Source: Otis tarda (lineage: Eukaryota; Chordata; Aves; Otidiformes; Otididae). From it: 64,000 nt of DNA. Positions within the stretch are counted from its first letter, which is position 1; every line of letters starts with the position of its first letter. The DNA lies in contig CM048554.1 in assembly GCA_026413225.1 (NCBI GenBank), positions 72,842,463 to 72,906,462 of the forward strand, in the 5' to 3' direction. The position numbers and the translations under genes are program-made. Shown here piece after piece: positions 1 to 33,085 of this stretch. The notes beneath the pieces are model-generated. The model did no database searches. It was given only the letters and a program-made list of their open reading frames with translations, and was not told the origin of the DNA.

Positions 1-6
1 TTTATT
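1..6 (-). promoter_or_regulatory. CALHM4: Possible CALHM4 polyadenylation signal (AATAAA on minus)
   Basis: The plus strand reads TTTATT at the window edge, which is AATAAA for CALHM4, 474 bp beyond its stop. The downstream element lies outside the window, so this is only a candidate. Confidence 0.3.
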
Positions 7-11
7 CACAT

Positions 12-33
12 AAAAAAAAAAAAAAAAAAAAAA
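12..33. repeat. Poly(A) homopolymer run, 22 bp
   Basis: An uninterrupted A-run is read directly. It lies in the presumed CALHM4 3' UTR as poly(T) on the sense strand. Confidence 0.8.
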
Positions 34-479
34 GGTGGAAGAGGAGATAAAATGTTTCTGCTAGGGAGTCACTGAGACAAAGCTGCTTTTGCTCTGTACA
101 GAATGGATCCAATCAAAGTTTAACTATTAATTTTTAAAGATTTTTTTTTAATGGGAGAAAATAAAAAGCATTTGGGCATAACTTTCTCTCCCAGTACATA
201 CTCATCCTTTTTGCACAAGTATTGGAAAATAGAGAGCTGCAGCTTTGAAACAGCTGACCCCAATTTAGACTTAGACCATTACATCCCACAGGAGTCAGAC
301 ACCATCAGGAAAGACATCTGTCAGCATGTGCTAAAGGACTACATTGTCAGGATGTACTTGCTCACGTACTTTATATATCAGTGCAATAACTTATCAGAAA
401 GTTCCAGAGCAGCTCAGGTCTGATGTGGAGCTGGACACTTTCCTGCTTGTCTGCAAGGTTTTGGTAGGGGCTTGGTCCC

Positions 480-884
480 TCAGAGCTGTGTTCTGATCAC
501 AGAGTCTTCATCAGTCTTCAGGTATTTTCTATCTTCAGACTCCTTGAGCGCCCAGTCATGGAGGAGGCTGTAGTCGTAGTGCTCCTTATCCACTCGTTTT
601 AGAAAGGCCAGTCCAGAAATGGCTTGCCACTCTCTGAGAGACGGGATACGGATTTCCTTTACATTTTCGCTCCCTGGGACAAAGCCAAAGAACTTCCTTA
701 CGTGCTGCATGGCATAAAGCCTGGAGTGCTGGTCTGTCGCTTCATCGAAGAGCTCCTGCTCGTTATGGACATAACTGCTCCAGTATCTGAAGTGTAGAAA
801 GCTGAGTGGGGAAAAACAGCTTGCGAGGCAGTAAGACAGGAAGACAGTCATGACCACCACAGCAATGAGAAGCCAGCCAGCCAC
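480..884 (-). CDS. CALHM4: CALHM4 coding exon 2
   Basis: This exon is 405 nt including TGA. The acceptor reads AATAAG|GTGGCTGGC on the minus strand, preceded by a T-rich tract (A-run on the plus strand, about 891-919). It encodes TM4 and the whole cytosolic C-terminal domain. The open frame extends upstream to 965 only because the intron end happens to be open. Confidence 0.92.
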   Translation of the reverse strand: MAGWLLIAVVVMTVFLSYCLASCFSPLSFLHFRYWSSYVHNEQELFDEATDQHSRLYAMQHVRKFFGFVPGSENVKEIRIPSLREWQAISGLAFLKRVDKEHYDYSLLHDWALKESEDRKYLKTDEDSVIRTQL

Positions 885-2246
885 CTTATTAAGAAAAAAA
901 GGAGAAAAAAAAAAAAAAAGCTGTTGCAGCTGAAAATACTCATGGTGGTAACTTCTGAACATCATAAGATCTTTACTTGCTTTTCCTGAATAAGAAGGTT
1001 AATAAGGTATAAGCCTGCTATGGGTCTCTTGCCATCAAACCCAGACCCTGCCTACTGGAGGTGGCCATGTAAAGTTATTTCTTGCTGTCAAGTTTAAGGA
1101 AGTTCTGTTATATAATTTGTTAAGGATTTTACCTCCACAGCTGTTACTATGAGTCTGTGGCAGAGAAGCCATCTAATTCCTAGCCCCTGTTAGCTTACAG
1201 CTTGTTTAAAACAAATTTTCTTTGAAGTAACAGCTTAATGTTCCCCTACTATTTACCGAGTATGTAAGCTTTTAGAATTGAGTTTGATCTAAACACAATA
1301 TTTTAATTTGGTTCATGTGGAGCTCTTGCAGCCTGGGCACCTTAGTCACATGTTTCTTATGTTTGAAAGTAGAAACTCCATACTTTCTGGCTCTTCAGCT
1401 TCCATTTATCTTTCTTGATGGCACTTTTCAAGACACTATGCAAGGAAGAATATAACCTGCAGCAGCAGGTAAAAAAAAAAAAAAAAAAAAAAAGGGGGCA
1501 ACTAGACATAGTTTATATACCTAAAGTTCAATTCGACTTACAGGAACAAAGCAGACTTCAAAACACACAGAGATTTAGCACTCAAAGTAGAAGATGCTGA
1601 TCTTATTTTATTCTAACATATTGCCTACTGAATGAACTGTCATGCTCATCACTAGATCCACTGCCAAGAGAAGCAATGAGTTACTCACTTGTGACTGATA
1701 CCGGAGTAGGAGTATCACTTCATCCCTTGCCCGGGTCAGCTCCGGAGGAACTAACTGACTGCACGGAAACGCAGCCAATATCCTTCTGTGTTCACTAGTG
1801 GTAACATTAAGATTAGCTCCATAATAATGCACAGAGACGTACTCGCTCATGGCACAGACATAATATGAGCCATTTATCAGGGTGACTGCTAGCCATGTTA
1901 CTGGAGCAACCAGGGCTCTTCCAGTGATGCTGCACAAGACAAAGCAGATCAGTTTGCATTGCAGTAACCGGTTTGGTGTAGTCTCCTCCTGAAGAGGAGA
2001 CCTTTTGCCTGTAACTAGCCTCCAAGTCTGGTTATTCAAGGCAAAGCCAACAACCAGAAGGATCAGCGCAGGAACTCCTAGGAAGGCCAGCCCATAAATA
2101 AGGTTCTGCCCAACATGACAGGGACAGCTGAATGTAAAAACAGAGAAGAGTTGCTGCCCACCAATTGTCAATATTGCAATTAGAGCATTAGCAATAACAA
2201 CCTCTTTGCCTTTTAGAAAAGTTAACCACTTTGGAAGGAAAGTCAT
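480..2246 (-). CDS. CALHM4: CALHM4 (FAM26D), calcium homeostasis modulator family member 4; two coding exons
   Basis: Exons on the minus strand are 2246-1689 and 884-480, giving 320 aa (human CALHM4 is about 314). CALHM proteins assemble into large-pore plasma-membrane channels. Seen here: TM1 near residues 18-38, a CPC motif after TM1 (TFSCPC), TM2 (AFLGVPALILLVVGFAL), TM3 (ITGRALVAPVTWLAVTLING) followed by the extracellular Cys of YYVCAMS, a second Cys pair partner (FPCSQ), and TM4 at the start of exon 2 (VAGWLLIAVVVMTVFLSYCL). The cytosolic tail carries the CALHM4-like FGFVPGSENVKEIRIPS stretch. The start is the only Met in place before the family's N-terminal helix. Its closest match is CALHM4, because of TIGGQQLFS and the FGF(I/V)PGSE tail. 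It is the first of three same-strand CALHM genes. In human this gene is placenta-enriched (family knowledge), so its role in a bird is open. Confidence 0.93.
1471..1493. repeat. Poly(A) homopolymer run in the CALHM4 intron
   Basis: A run of about 23 A residues on the plus strand lies within the 804-bp intron of CALHM4. No retroelement body was recognised next to it. Confidence 0.8.
1689..2246 (-). CDS. CALHM4: CALHM4 coding exon 1
   Basis: This exon is 558 nt, 186 codons, from the ATG to CAA of the Gln-Ser-Gln motif. The donor reads CAA|GTGAGT on the minus strand. The open frame runs a little further into the intron (to 1608), which is read-through of the splice site and not protein. Confidence 0.92.
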
Positions 2247-5200
2247 TTTAGATCTTACTCTTTACCAGATGCTTTTGCTTTAAGTCAATACTAGCTTTTC
2301 ATTATATTTAACTAATGTTAACAGCAGACTAGAACTGAACAAACTCCAACAGCTTAAAAAAAACACCACCCAAAACCAAACAAATGCACAAACAAACAAC
2401 ACCCCAAACCCTGCTAGTGTTTTTCCTCCCACTAATTTTTCATTCTGCTCTATGATAGCTAGAAGCTTCTTGGCTGGCTTTAAATATACTTACAGACATC
2501 CAATCATGTGTTTTAATTGATTCAATAATTTATCTCAGCAGTTCTGGAACATTTAGCTTTTAGGCAATTGTGAGCTCTGCCAGCCTCTTGTTAATTGTCT
2601 GGAACTAACAATAAATTCTTCCTAGCTTTTGCATGACATACAGTGCTATCAAACCGATGACTACCCTCTCAGGGTTAATTGGCAAGCTGTTTGCTAATCA
2701 GTGGTAATTAGCAGAAGCAGGATGTGGGACTAGGAAAAAAAAAAAGAAAAAAGGAAGTCTTTCAGCTATTCTTTATAAAAAAACAACCAACCAAAGCCTT
2801 GTCAAGTAGACTGATTATAAAAAATGAAGCATTTAAAATGCTTCAAAATTACAATGAAATGAGAAAAATATTCCATATGTTGCACAAAGTTTGGAAACCA
2901 AATTCTGTTTGTATTTAATGTCAGTTCTGGTTCTGAGGCAAATTTCTCTCCAGACACTGGAGTGTGAGATGTAGTTAGCTGCTGGACTGTGGAATTTTAG
3001 TGTTTCATCTATAGGTGGCAAGCAGCTAGCATACTTCCTGGCAGTGCTGAATGCTTCCCTTGGAAGATTTTTTTTTGTTAATGTGTAATCTGCTGATTAC
3101 ACAGTGTCAAACCAGCTTCGGACATGCTCATGATAATAGCTGACATTTATGTAGCATGCTTGTGACTACAAGTTTGAAGATTTTCTGTAAGCATTGTCAG
3201 TCCCATTCTATGGACAGAGGTAGATAGAAATTTTTCAGTTAGATGTTTCCAGAGCTGGTTTCTGAATATTGGGATGTATGACCTGGGCTCTCAGCATCTC
3301 TCACAAATCAAGCCTTAAACAGAAGTTGATTTCAAATGTTTCACTTCTGATGATTTTCTCCAGGTTGTGCTCTGTCTATGATCATGCTGTTCAGTAGATC
3401 TGTACATTGCTTACCCTAGGCTGATCTGAATATAAAAATACTTGTGTTTAAGTTCTGAGAATGCTAACTGCTTGTAATATAAACATTTTTATCCAGAACA
3501 GAAAAAAAAAAAATTAGCCAGAAAGTCTGTGAGGAAAATTGTCTTCCCATTACCAAAGGCTGTCTCCAGCAAGTGTAGACTTGGTTGCATGATATAATAG
3601 TGTCTGACTGCACAGCTTCTTCTCTCCCCTTAGAGTAAGTGTTGCTAATAATAACTTTCAGCTCAAGAAGTAGTTTTAGCACCCATGGTACCTGCTTGGA
3701 TGGCAGAGACACTCTCACAGGTATTATACACATGCATGGTGTGTTATATGCATCTTGCCTGTTTACTAGGCAAGACCTTGTTCCTCCAACGTGCTGTTAG
3801 GGTGGACAGCTGCTTGTCTCATCCCCAATCACAATCTGTGAATGAGGTCCTTGCTGGTAGTTGGCCCTCAAAACTATGTGCCACCATTACACAAAATTAA
3901 AAGTAATAGAGAAACATGCTGAAACAGCCAGCAGCACTTTGCCACAGCTTTTCTGGAACTTGTTGTTAAGTTCTTGGTTGTTTGGGCAGAGTAGTAGCAC
4001 AACAAAATGCCAGTGCTGTCTGAACACTGCCATTTTGAAGCTTCATTTTCTTTCAGTATCACAGGATTTTCAGTAACTTTTTTTTTATTTTTGTACTAGT
4101 GGCATTGTATTTTGAAACAAAGTGACCTCCTTTAAATTCAGTGGAATAAACCTATCAGGCTATTACAGAATTATTTTGAAGATGTATTTTTTAAGAGTCT
4201 TCCACTATGCCTCAGTTCATTTAAAAATCTCCAATCGATTGCTGCTGAGCTTTCTTTGGGAACCCATGTCTTGTTTTGTTTATAAGGGAGGAAGGCTTTC
4301 CTAGGCATCACTTGTTTACTCAAGAAACACATTAGATGTGAAACTGAAGAGATGTACAACACTGAATTATTCATAGTCAGCCTAAGGCTGTTGAATGAGG
4401 CAATTTATACAATCAATACAACAACTTTGTACTGCTGTATTGTCACGTCTTTGGCATTTGCTTTCATGCTGTGCTGTAAATAATCCTGCTGGGTCATCCC
4501 ATTATGGAACAAATTACAGAGTTGGATCCAATTAAGAGCTTGGGCAGCACATCAAACCTTTAAGTACTCGCCTTTGCAGAGGAACCCGGAGTCCTGAGGT
4601 AGACATTTAGGCTCTTTATCTGATGGCCAAGAAGAGTTAGAACTGAATGCAATCCAAAATACCACTACCTGAGGTGATAGCCAGCTTGCCCATGAGGGAG
4701 AGAGATGCTTACAGCTCACATCTGAGGCAAATAGGATACATGGGCAAACCTTAGCCATGATTTTTCTTGTCATTTTGCAGGGCTCTGTCAGCTTGAATTC
4801 ACTGCCAGCAACCTCACTTATGAGAATAAGTGATTTTTTTTTTAAGAACTGAGAATGGTTTGTAATTTTCTTTTAAAACATAGTTATTGGAAGACATACT
4901 ACACCTTCTTATCCTCCCATACACAAACCAACAGGTTTTATTCTCTTGCTTGCTTTTTAGTGAGATAAAACAGCCATGGCAAATGGGAGAGATTGGTTTC
5001 AGTTCCCTTCTCCACCTGATCTAGTCAGAACTCACTCACCCATCTCTTTCTTCCAAGAGCTCAGTTATTATGAGTGATGTGGTGTGACTGTGGTGGGAAG
5101 AAGCTGTATTGTCCAGCTTTTCTGACATAATTCTACCAGTTCTACTTAGTTCCCCCACAGAGAGAATTTTCATATTTATTGGATCAGAAAAAGATTAGGA

Positions 5201-6874
5201 TTTTGTTATCTAATGGCCAGGAAAAGGTAGAGAGAAAAAGGGACGTATTCTTCTATTTTCCATCTGAAGGTTGCTTCCTGTGAAGTTCGGAGGAGAGGAC
5301 TGAAACCTGATCTCTCCAGTCCTGCACAAGTGTTTTCATCACTGAGTTAACAGTTAAAAGGCTGACGTTCTGTGGCTCCTCTAGCTGCAGTTTGAATTGT
5401 ATTTTGCATGGATGTCAAGCCTGCCTGTGCATGTTAGAAAGCATGCTACGAAATTACCTGCATGACAGATTTCCTGTGGGAGCATAGGGGAGCGCTGCCC
5501 ATGTCCTGCATTCTTGCCTTTCAGATCACAAGAAGGTGGGTTGGACTCAGGCTGCCAAGTCATTTTCATGGTCTCTTTGCCTGGTTAAGGGAGAAGTTCC
5601 ACTCCCTTTAAGCAGGCAGGACAAGTACTGATGAGAAAATCATCAATAAGCTTTATGTTAAGGGAAGAATAGAAACCTGTTAATGATTTTTAAAACTTGC
5701 ATCTTTTGCTTCAGAATTCAGCTGTGCTTTATAGGCAAATTTGGATGAGATTTTAGGTGCCTGCAGTGAGTTTCAGCAGAAAATAGGCATGCGAATCCAA
5801 AACGACCCTCTTGAAAACCATTCCTGGGATGCCTAACCTAACCAAGGCAGTTTCAGCAGGTCGTGCTGAAAATGCTTGCCAGGCAAGGTGGCAGTAACAG
5901 CACTGCTTTATTCTGAAATGTGGTCAAAGCAGCAGCCGCCCTGGGCTTTGAGTAAAAGCACTCATTTATAGTGTGGGAAACCTGTGTCCAAGTACTTCTT
6001 TTTTTCATGTAGCTTCAAACCCCCATCACCTACCTTCTTGGGATTTGAAATAATTCAGTTTTCTGTGAGTGAAATACTTAACACAAGATCTATTGAGCTA
6101 GAGATGGAGAGCAAACAAAAGCCTGATCCTGTGTGTTACTAATTCGGACACTCGTCTTTTGTGGCAAGTGTATTCTTCTTTTGGCTGAAAGAGAACTTTT
6201 TAAGGTATTTTTTTAGGCATTTGACACCTAATTCATTATTGACCTTTATGTTGCACTCTGCTCTGGGATATTCATGTTTGGGAGGATCCTTTGATACTGG
6301 ACTACTAAAGAGATCACGTGCTTAGCTCTACACGTTTCAGCTTTCCCATAATAGACAATCCACTATAAGAGACAGGGTGCTGGTGCACATTTTTATGCAT
6401 GCTTTTGAACTTCAGGACATATTTTGTGTAATTATTTTTTCGGTTTAATGGGCATGAAGAGAACTGATGTAGTCTAATGTTCAAGCAGTGTGTCAGACCA
6501 GCCTTTTTGGGGCTGAAGGCTAAAATCGTCTCCTGATAAACATGACAGAAAGGGAGGTGGAGGGCAATGCTAACTTCCTCACTATTCAAATAGCCTTGAA
6601 TTATTTCTGAAAAGTCTATGTTAACCTTTAAAATGGGTGCCAGATATGTGCCAACCTCTACTCTTTTTTTCACAGAGCTGCGAGTCGGATGACAGTTAAA
6701 ATTAAGAAGGTGGTTTTATACTGTTCCTGAAGATGCAGTCCATCATTGACTTGTTTCCCTCACTGGAGCCGTTGAATCCGCAGTTTATTTGGACACACCA
6801 CTTCAGCTTCATTTTCTCAATCATATGCAAACCTTACAAAATTTAATACATTCTACCTAATACATCATATTATA
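2247..6874. other. Intergenic region between CALHM4 and the first CR1
   Basis: This should hold the CALHM4 promoter and 5' UTR. I see no coding exon, RNA gene or recognisable mobile element. Open frames here are short (up to 119 codons at 6314-6673), lack family resemblance and are not supported. Composition is ordinary and A+T-rich. Confidence 0.5.
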
Positions 6875-7692
6875 ATCATAGAATGATAGAATCATAGAAT
6901 GATAGAATCACATGGTTGGATGGGACCTATAAGATCATCTAGTCCAACCGTCTTCCCACTACCATTGCTGTCACAGCTACTAAACCATATCTTGTAGCTT
7001 CTCATCAAGCCGCCTCTTGAACACTGCCAGGGACGGTGACTCCACCACCTCCCTGGGCAGGCCATTCCAGTGCCTGACCACTCTTTGAGAGAAAAAGTTT
7101 TTCCTCACGTCCAATCTAAACCTCCTTTGGTACAACTTGTGGCCATTTCCTCGGGTCCTGCTTGTTGCCTGGGAAAAGAGGCCAAACCCCTGTTCATCAC
7201 AACCTGCCTTCAGGAAGCTATAGAGTGCAATGAGGTCTCCCCTGAGCCTCCTCTTCTCCAGACTAAACAATCCCAACTCTCTCAGCCGCTCCTCATAAGA
7301 CCTGTGCTCCAGACCCCTCACCAGCTTTGTTGCCCTTCTCTGGACACGTTCCAGGGCTTCAATGTCTTTCTTGTAGTGAGGGGCCCAAAACTGAACACAA
7401 TACTCGAGGTGCGGCCTCACCAGTGCCGAATACAGGGGGATGATTACCTCCCTGCTCCTGCTGGCCACACTATTTCTAATGCAGGTCAGGATGCCGTTGG
7501 CCCTCTTGGCCACCTGGGCACAGTGGTGGCTCATGTTCATCAACCAACACCCCCAGGTCCCTTTCCTCTTCACAGTCCTCCAGCCACTCAGCTCCGAGCC
7601 TATAGCACTGCATGGGGTTCTTGTGGCCAAAGTGCAGGACCCGACACTTGGCCTTGTTGAACCTCATCCCATTCAGCTCAGCCCAGAGTGTG
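6875..7692 (-). mobile_element. CR1 LINE, 5'-truncated copy, antisense
   Basis: Read on the minus strand, this is the end of CR1 ORF2 and the 3' UTR. The left edge on the plus strand shows repeated ATCATAGAATG units, the reverse complement of the CR1 3'-terminal octamer repeats. The translated minus strand carries typical CR1 tail motifs: [57 protein letters not shown] and [19 protein letters not shown]. The frame shifts once, near 7480-7630, between the upstream and downstream motifs, so the copy is dead. Most of ORF2 and all of ORF1 are absent. Its wording ([20 protein letters not shown]) differs from the other CR1 copies in the window, so it is a different subfamily. Confidence 0.95.
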
Positions 7693-9451
7693 AATTTACA
7701 TATATACACGTGTGCACCTGTGTATTTTCCAAACAATGCTGATGTATTCTTACTACCCATTGCCCTATCTGACCCACGGTGTCCCTTCATTATTGTAGTT
7801 TTAATAATGTGGGCTGAAGTAATTCATCCTTATATTCAGAGCTAAATATGGTGCTCATTTGTAGGTAGCCTTAAGTGCTTTGTGATGGTTTCCCTGCAGT
7901 TAAATTATGCTAGTGATAATCTTTTAGAGCTGTTTTTTTTAAAATGCAATGCAGTATAATTTCTTACAGAATATGGGTTGTCTCTTGCAATGAGAGATAT
8001 ATTTGGCACTTGTTGCCAGTTAGAGACAATCTGAGAAGCAGATCATCTGAGACAATGCAAGTAACTATCTAGAGAATTGCAATGCCTAGCTTTTATACTT
8101 TATTTAAATTTAGATATGGGAAGTACCTACGATAGTTTTACTTTTAAAATGGAGCTGGATTTTACAGGGCCAGAAAAGTGCCTAGAAAAAAATGGAAGAG
8201 GCTTATTACATTGTAAAGTTATCAACACCAGCTTGTTCTTTGTAAAATGAAAGCTATTAGGATGACTATGTTTTCCACAGAAAAAGCTGAAAATCCTTTT
8301 ATCTGTCCTATTTTTTGTTTTTGAATTGTGTCATAGCTTTAAACTACGATTTTTAAAAGTAGGTTAATCCTTCTTACCTCAGTGAATCACATCTACTGCT
8401 TTCTGTGTATCTGGAGTAGTAAATAGCTGTAGTTTTACTCTAGCACCGAATCTATTAATTAATTGAAATTTAATAACAACATGGCAATAAGATAAGGCCA
8501 TGTATTTCTACTTCCTTTCCTGAGAGTATGCAGTGGGAATATATGAGGAGATAAGTCCTATAAGGAAAGATAGCTGCCTGGTTCATTTCTAAATTGACTA
8601 GTGACCATAGCCTAAATTTATTGGAAATCTAAAGTAACAGAATAGGCCAAATTTACCTAAGGGGAAAACAGAAAAGGTAAGCATAAACTTCCTGGATGTT
8701 CGTCTTAGGGATGTTTACAAATAGGGATTATAGCAGGTTAAGAATGATGTAAGATCCACTAGAAACATCGTTAATGAAAGTGCCATTTGCAGAAGCTGGC
8801 AGCTATAGCAGGTACACAGTTTATTCCTCTGTGAATCTAAGTACTCTAGATCTGTCCTGCCAGCTTTGCAGAAACACGGTGGCATTAGCACCTTGTAACC
8901 CATACTGCTCCTGCCTAGGTTAACTAAAGCAGTCAGAGCTGACAGAAGACTATTATCTCCTTAAGGCCAAAAATGATCAATTTTTAATTGCCTTGTTCAG
9001 CAGTACCTTGCAATTGTGTTTTTATTCTTTAGAGTGGGAGCGTTTGTTTACTCCACAAACACCAAAGCCTGACACAAACAACAGAATGAACTTGCTGTCC
9101 TTAAAAGTGTAAGAGCTGTGAATCTCTTGGGGCTGCCTGGTTTGACTTCCCATGGCTGTTTGCAGTGTATTTGATTACAAATAATTCTTCTGGATGGAGC
9201 AGTTATTTATGTTGTGTACAGGGGCAGATCTGTTGCCAGACAAATTCCTCCCAAAGGGCTCAGTACACGTAGAGAATAGGAGGAGCATCAGCAGCATTAC
9301 AGATTGCAGCAAACACATCTTATGCAGAAGGCAGAAGAGCAGAAAGGAGAAAACTTTAGCGAAGGGAAGGAAGAAATACAGTGACTGAGGGAAAACCATG
9401 CTACTTGAGGAAGAAAAGACATAAACTGATGTCAGGCGTTATACAAGCAAC
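7693..9451. other. TRAPPC3L: Intergenic region upstream of TRAPPC3L
   Basis: No exon or repeat is recognised. The last few hundred bases should contain the TRAPPC3L promoter and 5' UTR. No TATA box or CpG island is evident near 9300-9450. Confidence 0.4.
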
Positions 9452-29359
<19,908 letters not shown>

Positions 29360-32300
29360 AAGACATATTGGGAAAAACCCTTGCTGAGGGATATTTTGCA
29401 CCTTTTGTTTCTGAAGAAGACATGCAGGGTAAAAATCACTTCCCTGAGCCAGCTGCACCAGTCATACATTTGAAAGGTGAAGAGAGCTGGGCAGCAAACA
29501 GGAGGGGAAGAGCAGAGGGAAAGCCATCTTTATTGTCATGACACAGATATCAGTATAAAAGATCAAAATGCCTTGCCCTTCCTTTTCACATAACCATGCT
29601 CTTGAGCTCAAAGGAGTTTTTATTTTGGTATTTAGTGCACACTGGATGCAAAATATTCATTCAGACACCAGCTGTTTTCAGCTAAATGTGACCACCTTTT
29701 CCCATTTTGTTTATTGGTAATGTTCAAAAGCATGGTTGCTGAGAGATGCTTTATTTCCCTGGCTGCTTGTGGTTAGGAATAATGAATTTATCCACTGAGA
29801 CTGCAGTGTGCAATGTCTCGCTACCAGGTGCCTGTTTTGATGCATAATGGTTTGCCATTCATTGTCCTCCACACCAGACATCCTGCTCCTTTTGAAACCA
29901 GAGAGGGATGTGACTTCACTGGTGGCAGGACTTAGTTCCTTATGGCTCTTTCAGGTCCCAAATGCAGTTTTGCTGGCATGCCTGTTCAGCCCCGTGCATA
30001 TGTCAGGCTGCACCGCTCTGATGACCACAGCAATGCTTGTGTTGCTTCAAGCTATTGGCCTTTTCATGGCAGTATTCTCTTCAAGAGCACTGACCTTATA
30101 ACAAGACTGAGTAAAACATGGTGTATTTAATGTATAATCACTGTAGAGCTGTACTTCACCTAAGGAAACTGGAATAAAAATTTAGATTGCCACAAAACCA
30201 GTTTGCTGGTCGTTGTGTTTGTTCTTACCTGACCTTTACTGGCTGTTGAACATGGGCCACTTGGCAGTGGACTTGTGTTACCACAACATGACTTTGAAGT
30301 AGAGAAATAGCTGCCTTGCAGAGACCTGAGTTGTAGGAAAATTTTAATGTTGTCCAGTATAATGCAAGATATCTGGGTAAGGGTTGGACAAAAGCCCAGG
30401 TCCCAAGTCCTAGCGCAGTAGCCTACCCACAAAGCCAGCTCACCTTCTTCTCACCAATGTGTTTTAAATGAAAATACAAACCCTCAGTTCAATTTGGTGA
30501 ATCCCAGAGATACCTCTGATTCTATCACTGTGATTTGTACCCTCATCTCCTGTGTTTCCCTCAGTCTGTTTACCTCTTAATCCAGCTAAGTGAGGGGCAC
30601 CTCTGACCTTGGGGACAGCAGGGTCCACTCCCACCAGAGCTGTACAAACCTGACGATCATTTTCCTCTCTTTGTCTTAACAGTGATGTACAGTGGTGGCA
30701 TAGCGTAATAGAGTTTTAAGAGAACAATTTTGTACAGAACAAAAATCAAGCTAGTGATTACCCAGCCTTGGGCTCAGCCCAATGTGCTGTTACCTGCTAT
30801 GGATAATGAGTGTTACAACCAGTAACCAGTTTCCCTCCTTTTTTTTTTTTTTTCCGCAAGGTCTTGTGGAGTTAGCCTGATTCCACTGCCTGGGCAGGAG
30901 CCCTCAGTGGGGTTTTTGCTGGTGCCTAGTTGGCTGAGTTGGACATGTGGTGGTTTTAGCTGACCATAAAAAAGTTCTTAACAAGGCAATGGCCATTCTT
31001 CCTTTTTCTGGCAGCATCCTATCAACCATATATTCTCCTCTTTTTATTATTATCTTGAAAGTGAATAACCTATACTGTCCTTTTGTGAGATACAATTCTC
31101 TTACTTAAACCTCTGTTCCGCTGGACTTGCGCACAGGTGTGTGTGCATGCACACACCTATGGTAACATGTTCTGTAGAGGTTGGCACCAGCTAAAAAAAG
31201 TCAGTCACCATGTTGCAGTGACAGGTAGGCCGATTGCTGTATCTTCAGGGCTTGTTAAAGAGTTTCTCCCTGCAGGCCTTAGGTAATAAAAGTTAGGGCT
31301 GGATATTACAAAATTTTTAAAGCAAGGACCGCTAGTGTCATCCTGGGGCCTTTGCAGTCTCACCACGCTGGCTTTGGTGTGGCTAAGGCTTCCTTCCCAT
31401 CCTTCAATGCCAAACATTTGCAATGATGCTCCGTGTAGGATGCCAAAGCTGGTTTTTTTAGGTTTCAATATTTCAGAAAAAACAGCCCAAGGAAATCTTT
31501 ACTACTACTTGGACATGGTAAGTTTTGAAGGATAAGTTTCCACCATGCAAATGAATATATAGAAAGAATGCCTGAGTCAGTCAAGGCAACATGGATTTGA
31601 GATCAAGCCAAGAGGTGGCATGAGGCTGCCAGGCAGGCTGGGTGCTAGTTCATACTCGTTCTGTGTCGCACTTGTGCTTCTGGTTGTGCAGCAATTGCTT
31701 CTTAGGCTGAGCTCTGTGCTGGTGCTCAATGCACACTTGTTTTGCTGTTAGTGTTTTTTGTATTTTCTTCCTACACTGGATCACCTCATGCATTGTATTC
31801 TAAAGATGGAGCAAATAAATGTTAGGTAGAAAACCAGTAATAATAGAAGAAATAGTGCCCCACACTACATTACCATTAGTTGCTGACATTAGCTACCCTA
31901 AGCACATACAGTTTTTTGCTTGTCTTTCTTGGTACCATACTCACAGAAGTGTTCCTCAGTGTTTCATTTTAGTATAGGACCCGTCTTTTGAAGGTGACTA
32001 ACGGAGCACTCACAAGTGTGCTGAAGCTTCTCTTTGAAATGTTGTTTGTCATAAATGTAATTACATACAGAAGATACAAGTGTTACATAAAAGTGAGGAA
32101 AAATCAAAATTCAAACATGACTGCATACAAACCCAATATATAATACCTACTTCTGTCCTTAAACATAGATATAAATCTTTTCCTTCCCCCAAAAATCACT
32201 TTATCTGTGAAAAATAGACTGCCATCACTGTCAGCAAACCTGAAGATACTTATAGCAGTCCCATTTGGAGCCTTTGCTCATTGATTTTAATGAGAAGTGC

Positions 32301-33085
32301 TGGCTCTGTGTCTTCCTTGGAAAGCCAAAGCAGCTTTGGTAATGAGCCCCTGGCAGTTGTGACCATGAGTGGGTAGTGGGAAAAGCCTGCCCAGATGCAG
32401 CTGAGAGGATTAACACAAATTCTGAGGGTGTTTTCATTGCAGCTTCTCATCAGGAAATGAAATAAGGCATGGCTTGTTCCTGGAGGCTTTCAGTCTACCC
32501 TGAAGTATTTTATTACATCTCTAAGGTAAAGCCTGGCCCCACTGCGTCAGGGAATGTTTTGGCAGTGATCGCAATGGGGCTAGGACATTGTTTCCTTCCC
32601 ATTTATGACATTCCAGTGTAGATTTATCTTCCTCTAGCCGTCAATGAACAAATGAACTCTTCAATATGAGACGTAAAATGGAACATTTTTAAGTGAACCG
32701 CGCTTCCTGGAGGCACAAGTAACAAACTGGACACTTGTTACTCTATTATCAAGTTTATTGAAAGGAAAAGAGCACTAAGCAAGTCGGTGTCTCCATGACA
32801 AAATGAATACTTCGAAAAATTGTTTTCTACGTACAGAATTAAATCTTGTTTCCCCTTTATGTGTTATATTTTCAGTTTACAATAAGAATGAAGCTTCCAA
32901 GCTAGTTATAGTCAGCTAATTAAAACAAGCTCTTTCCTTCCTTCTTCTTTGAAAAATGCCTGTAACAAACAACTTAATGGGTTTCCTCTCTATCTTCTGA
33001 ACTGTTTCCAAGCTAGAGTTTACTGTCTAAAAAGAGAATATTTCTGGGAGTGAAAGGACAGCCCAGACCAAACAGTCTAACTCAC
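29360..33085. other. TRAPPC3L 3' UTR and intergenic DNA
   Basis: The first about 0.85 kb is the likely TRAPPC3L 3' UTR. The rest shows no gene. A T-run lies at about 30839-30854, and a near-palindrome of GGTGTGTG and CACACACC arms flanks TGCATG at about 31135-31158. Open frames are short and without family features. Confidence 0.45.
30173..30178 (+). promoter_or_regulatory. TRAPPC3L: Candidate TRAPPC3L polyadenylation signal AATAAA
   Basis: An AATAAA hexamer lies 813 bp after the TRAPPC3L stop and is followed within about 40 bp by TG-rich sequence (GGTCGTTGTGTTTGTTC), as cleavage sites often are. Transcript data are lacking. Confidence 0.35.

Noticed and set aside
151-423. 90-codon open frame on the plus strand at the left edge
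   Set aside because: It lies opposite the presumed CALHM4 3' UTR and has no recognised motif and no splice partners. An open frame of this length is expected by chance.
1608-1688. Extension of CALHM4 exon 1 frame past the QSQ codons
   Set aside because: A clear GTGAGT donor and the conserved junction of the other CALHM genes show it is intron.
7070-7660. 196-codon plus-strand frame
   Set aside because: It is the antisense of the CR1 ORF2 tail.
31135-31158. GTGTGTG-TGCATG-CACACAC near-palindrome as a hairpin RNA or terminator
   Set aside because: Simple GT/AC sequence gives such symmetry readily, and no precursor structure extends beyond it.
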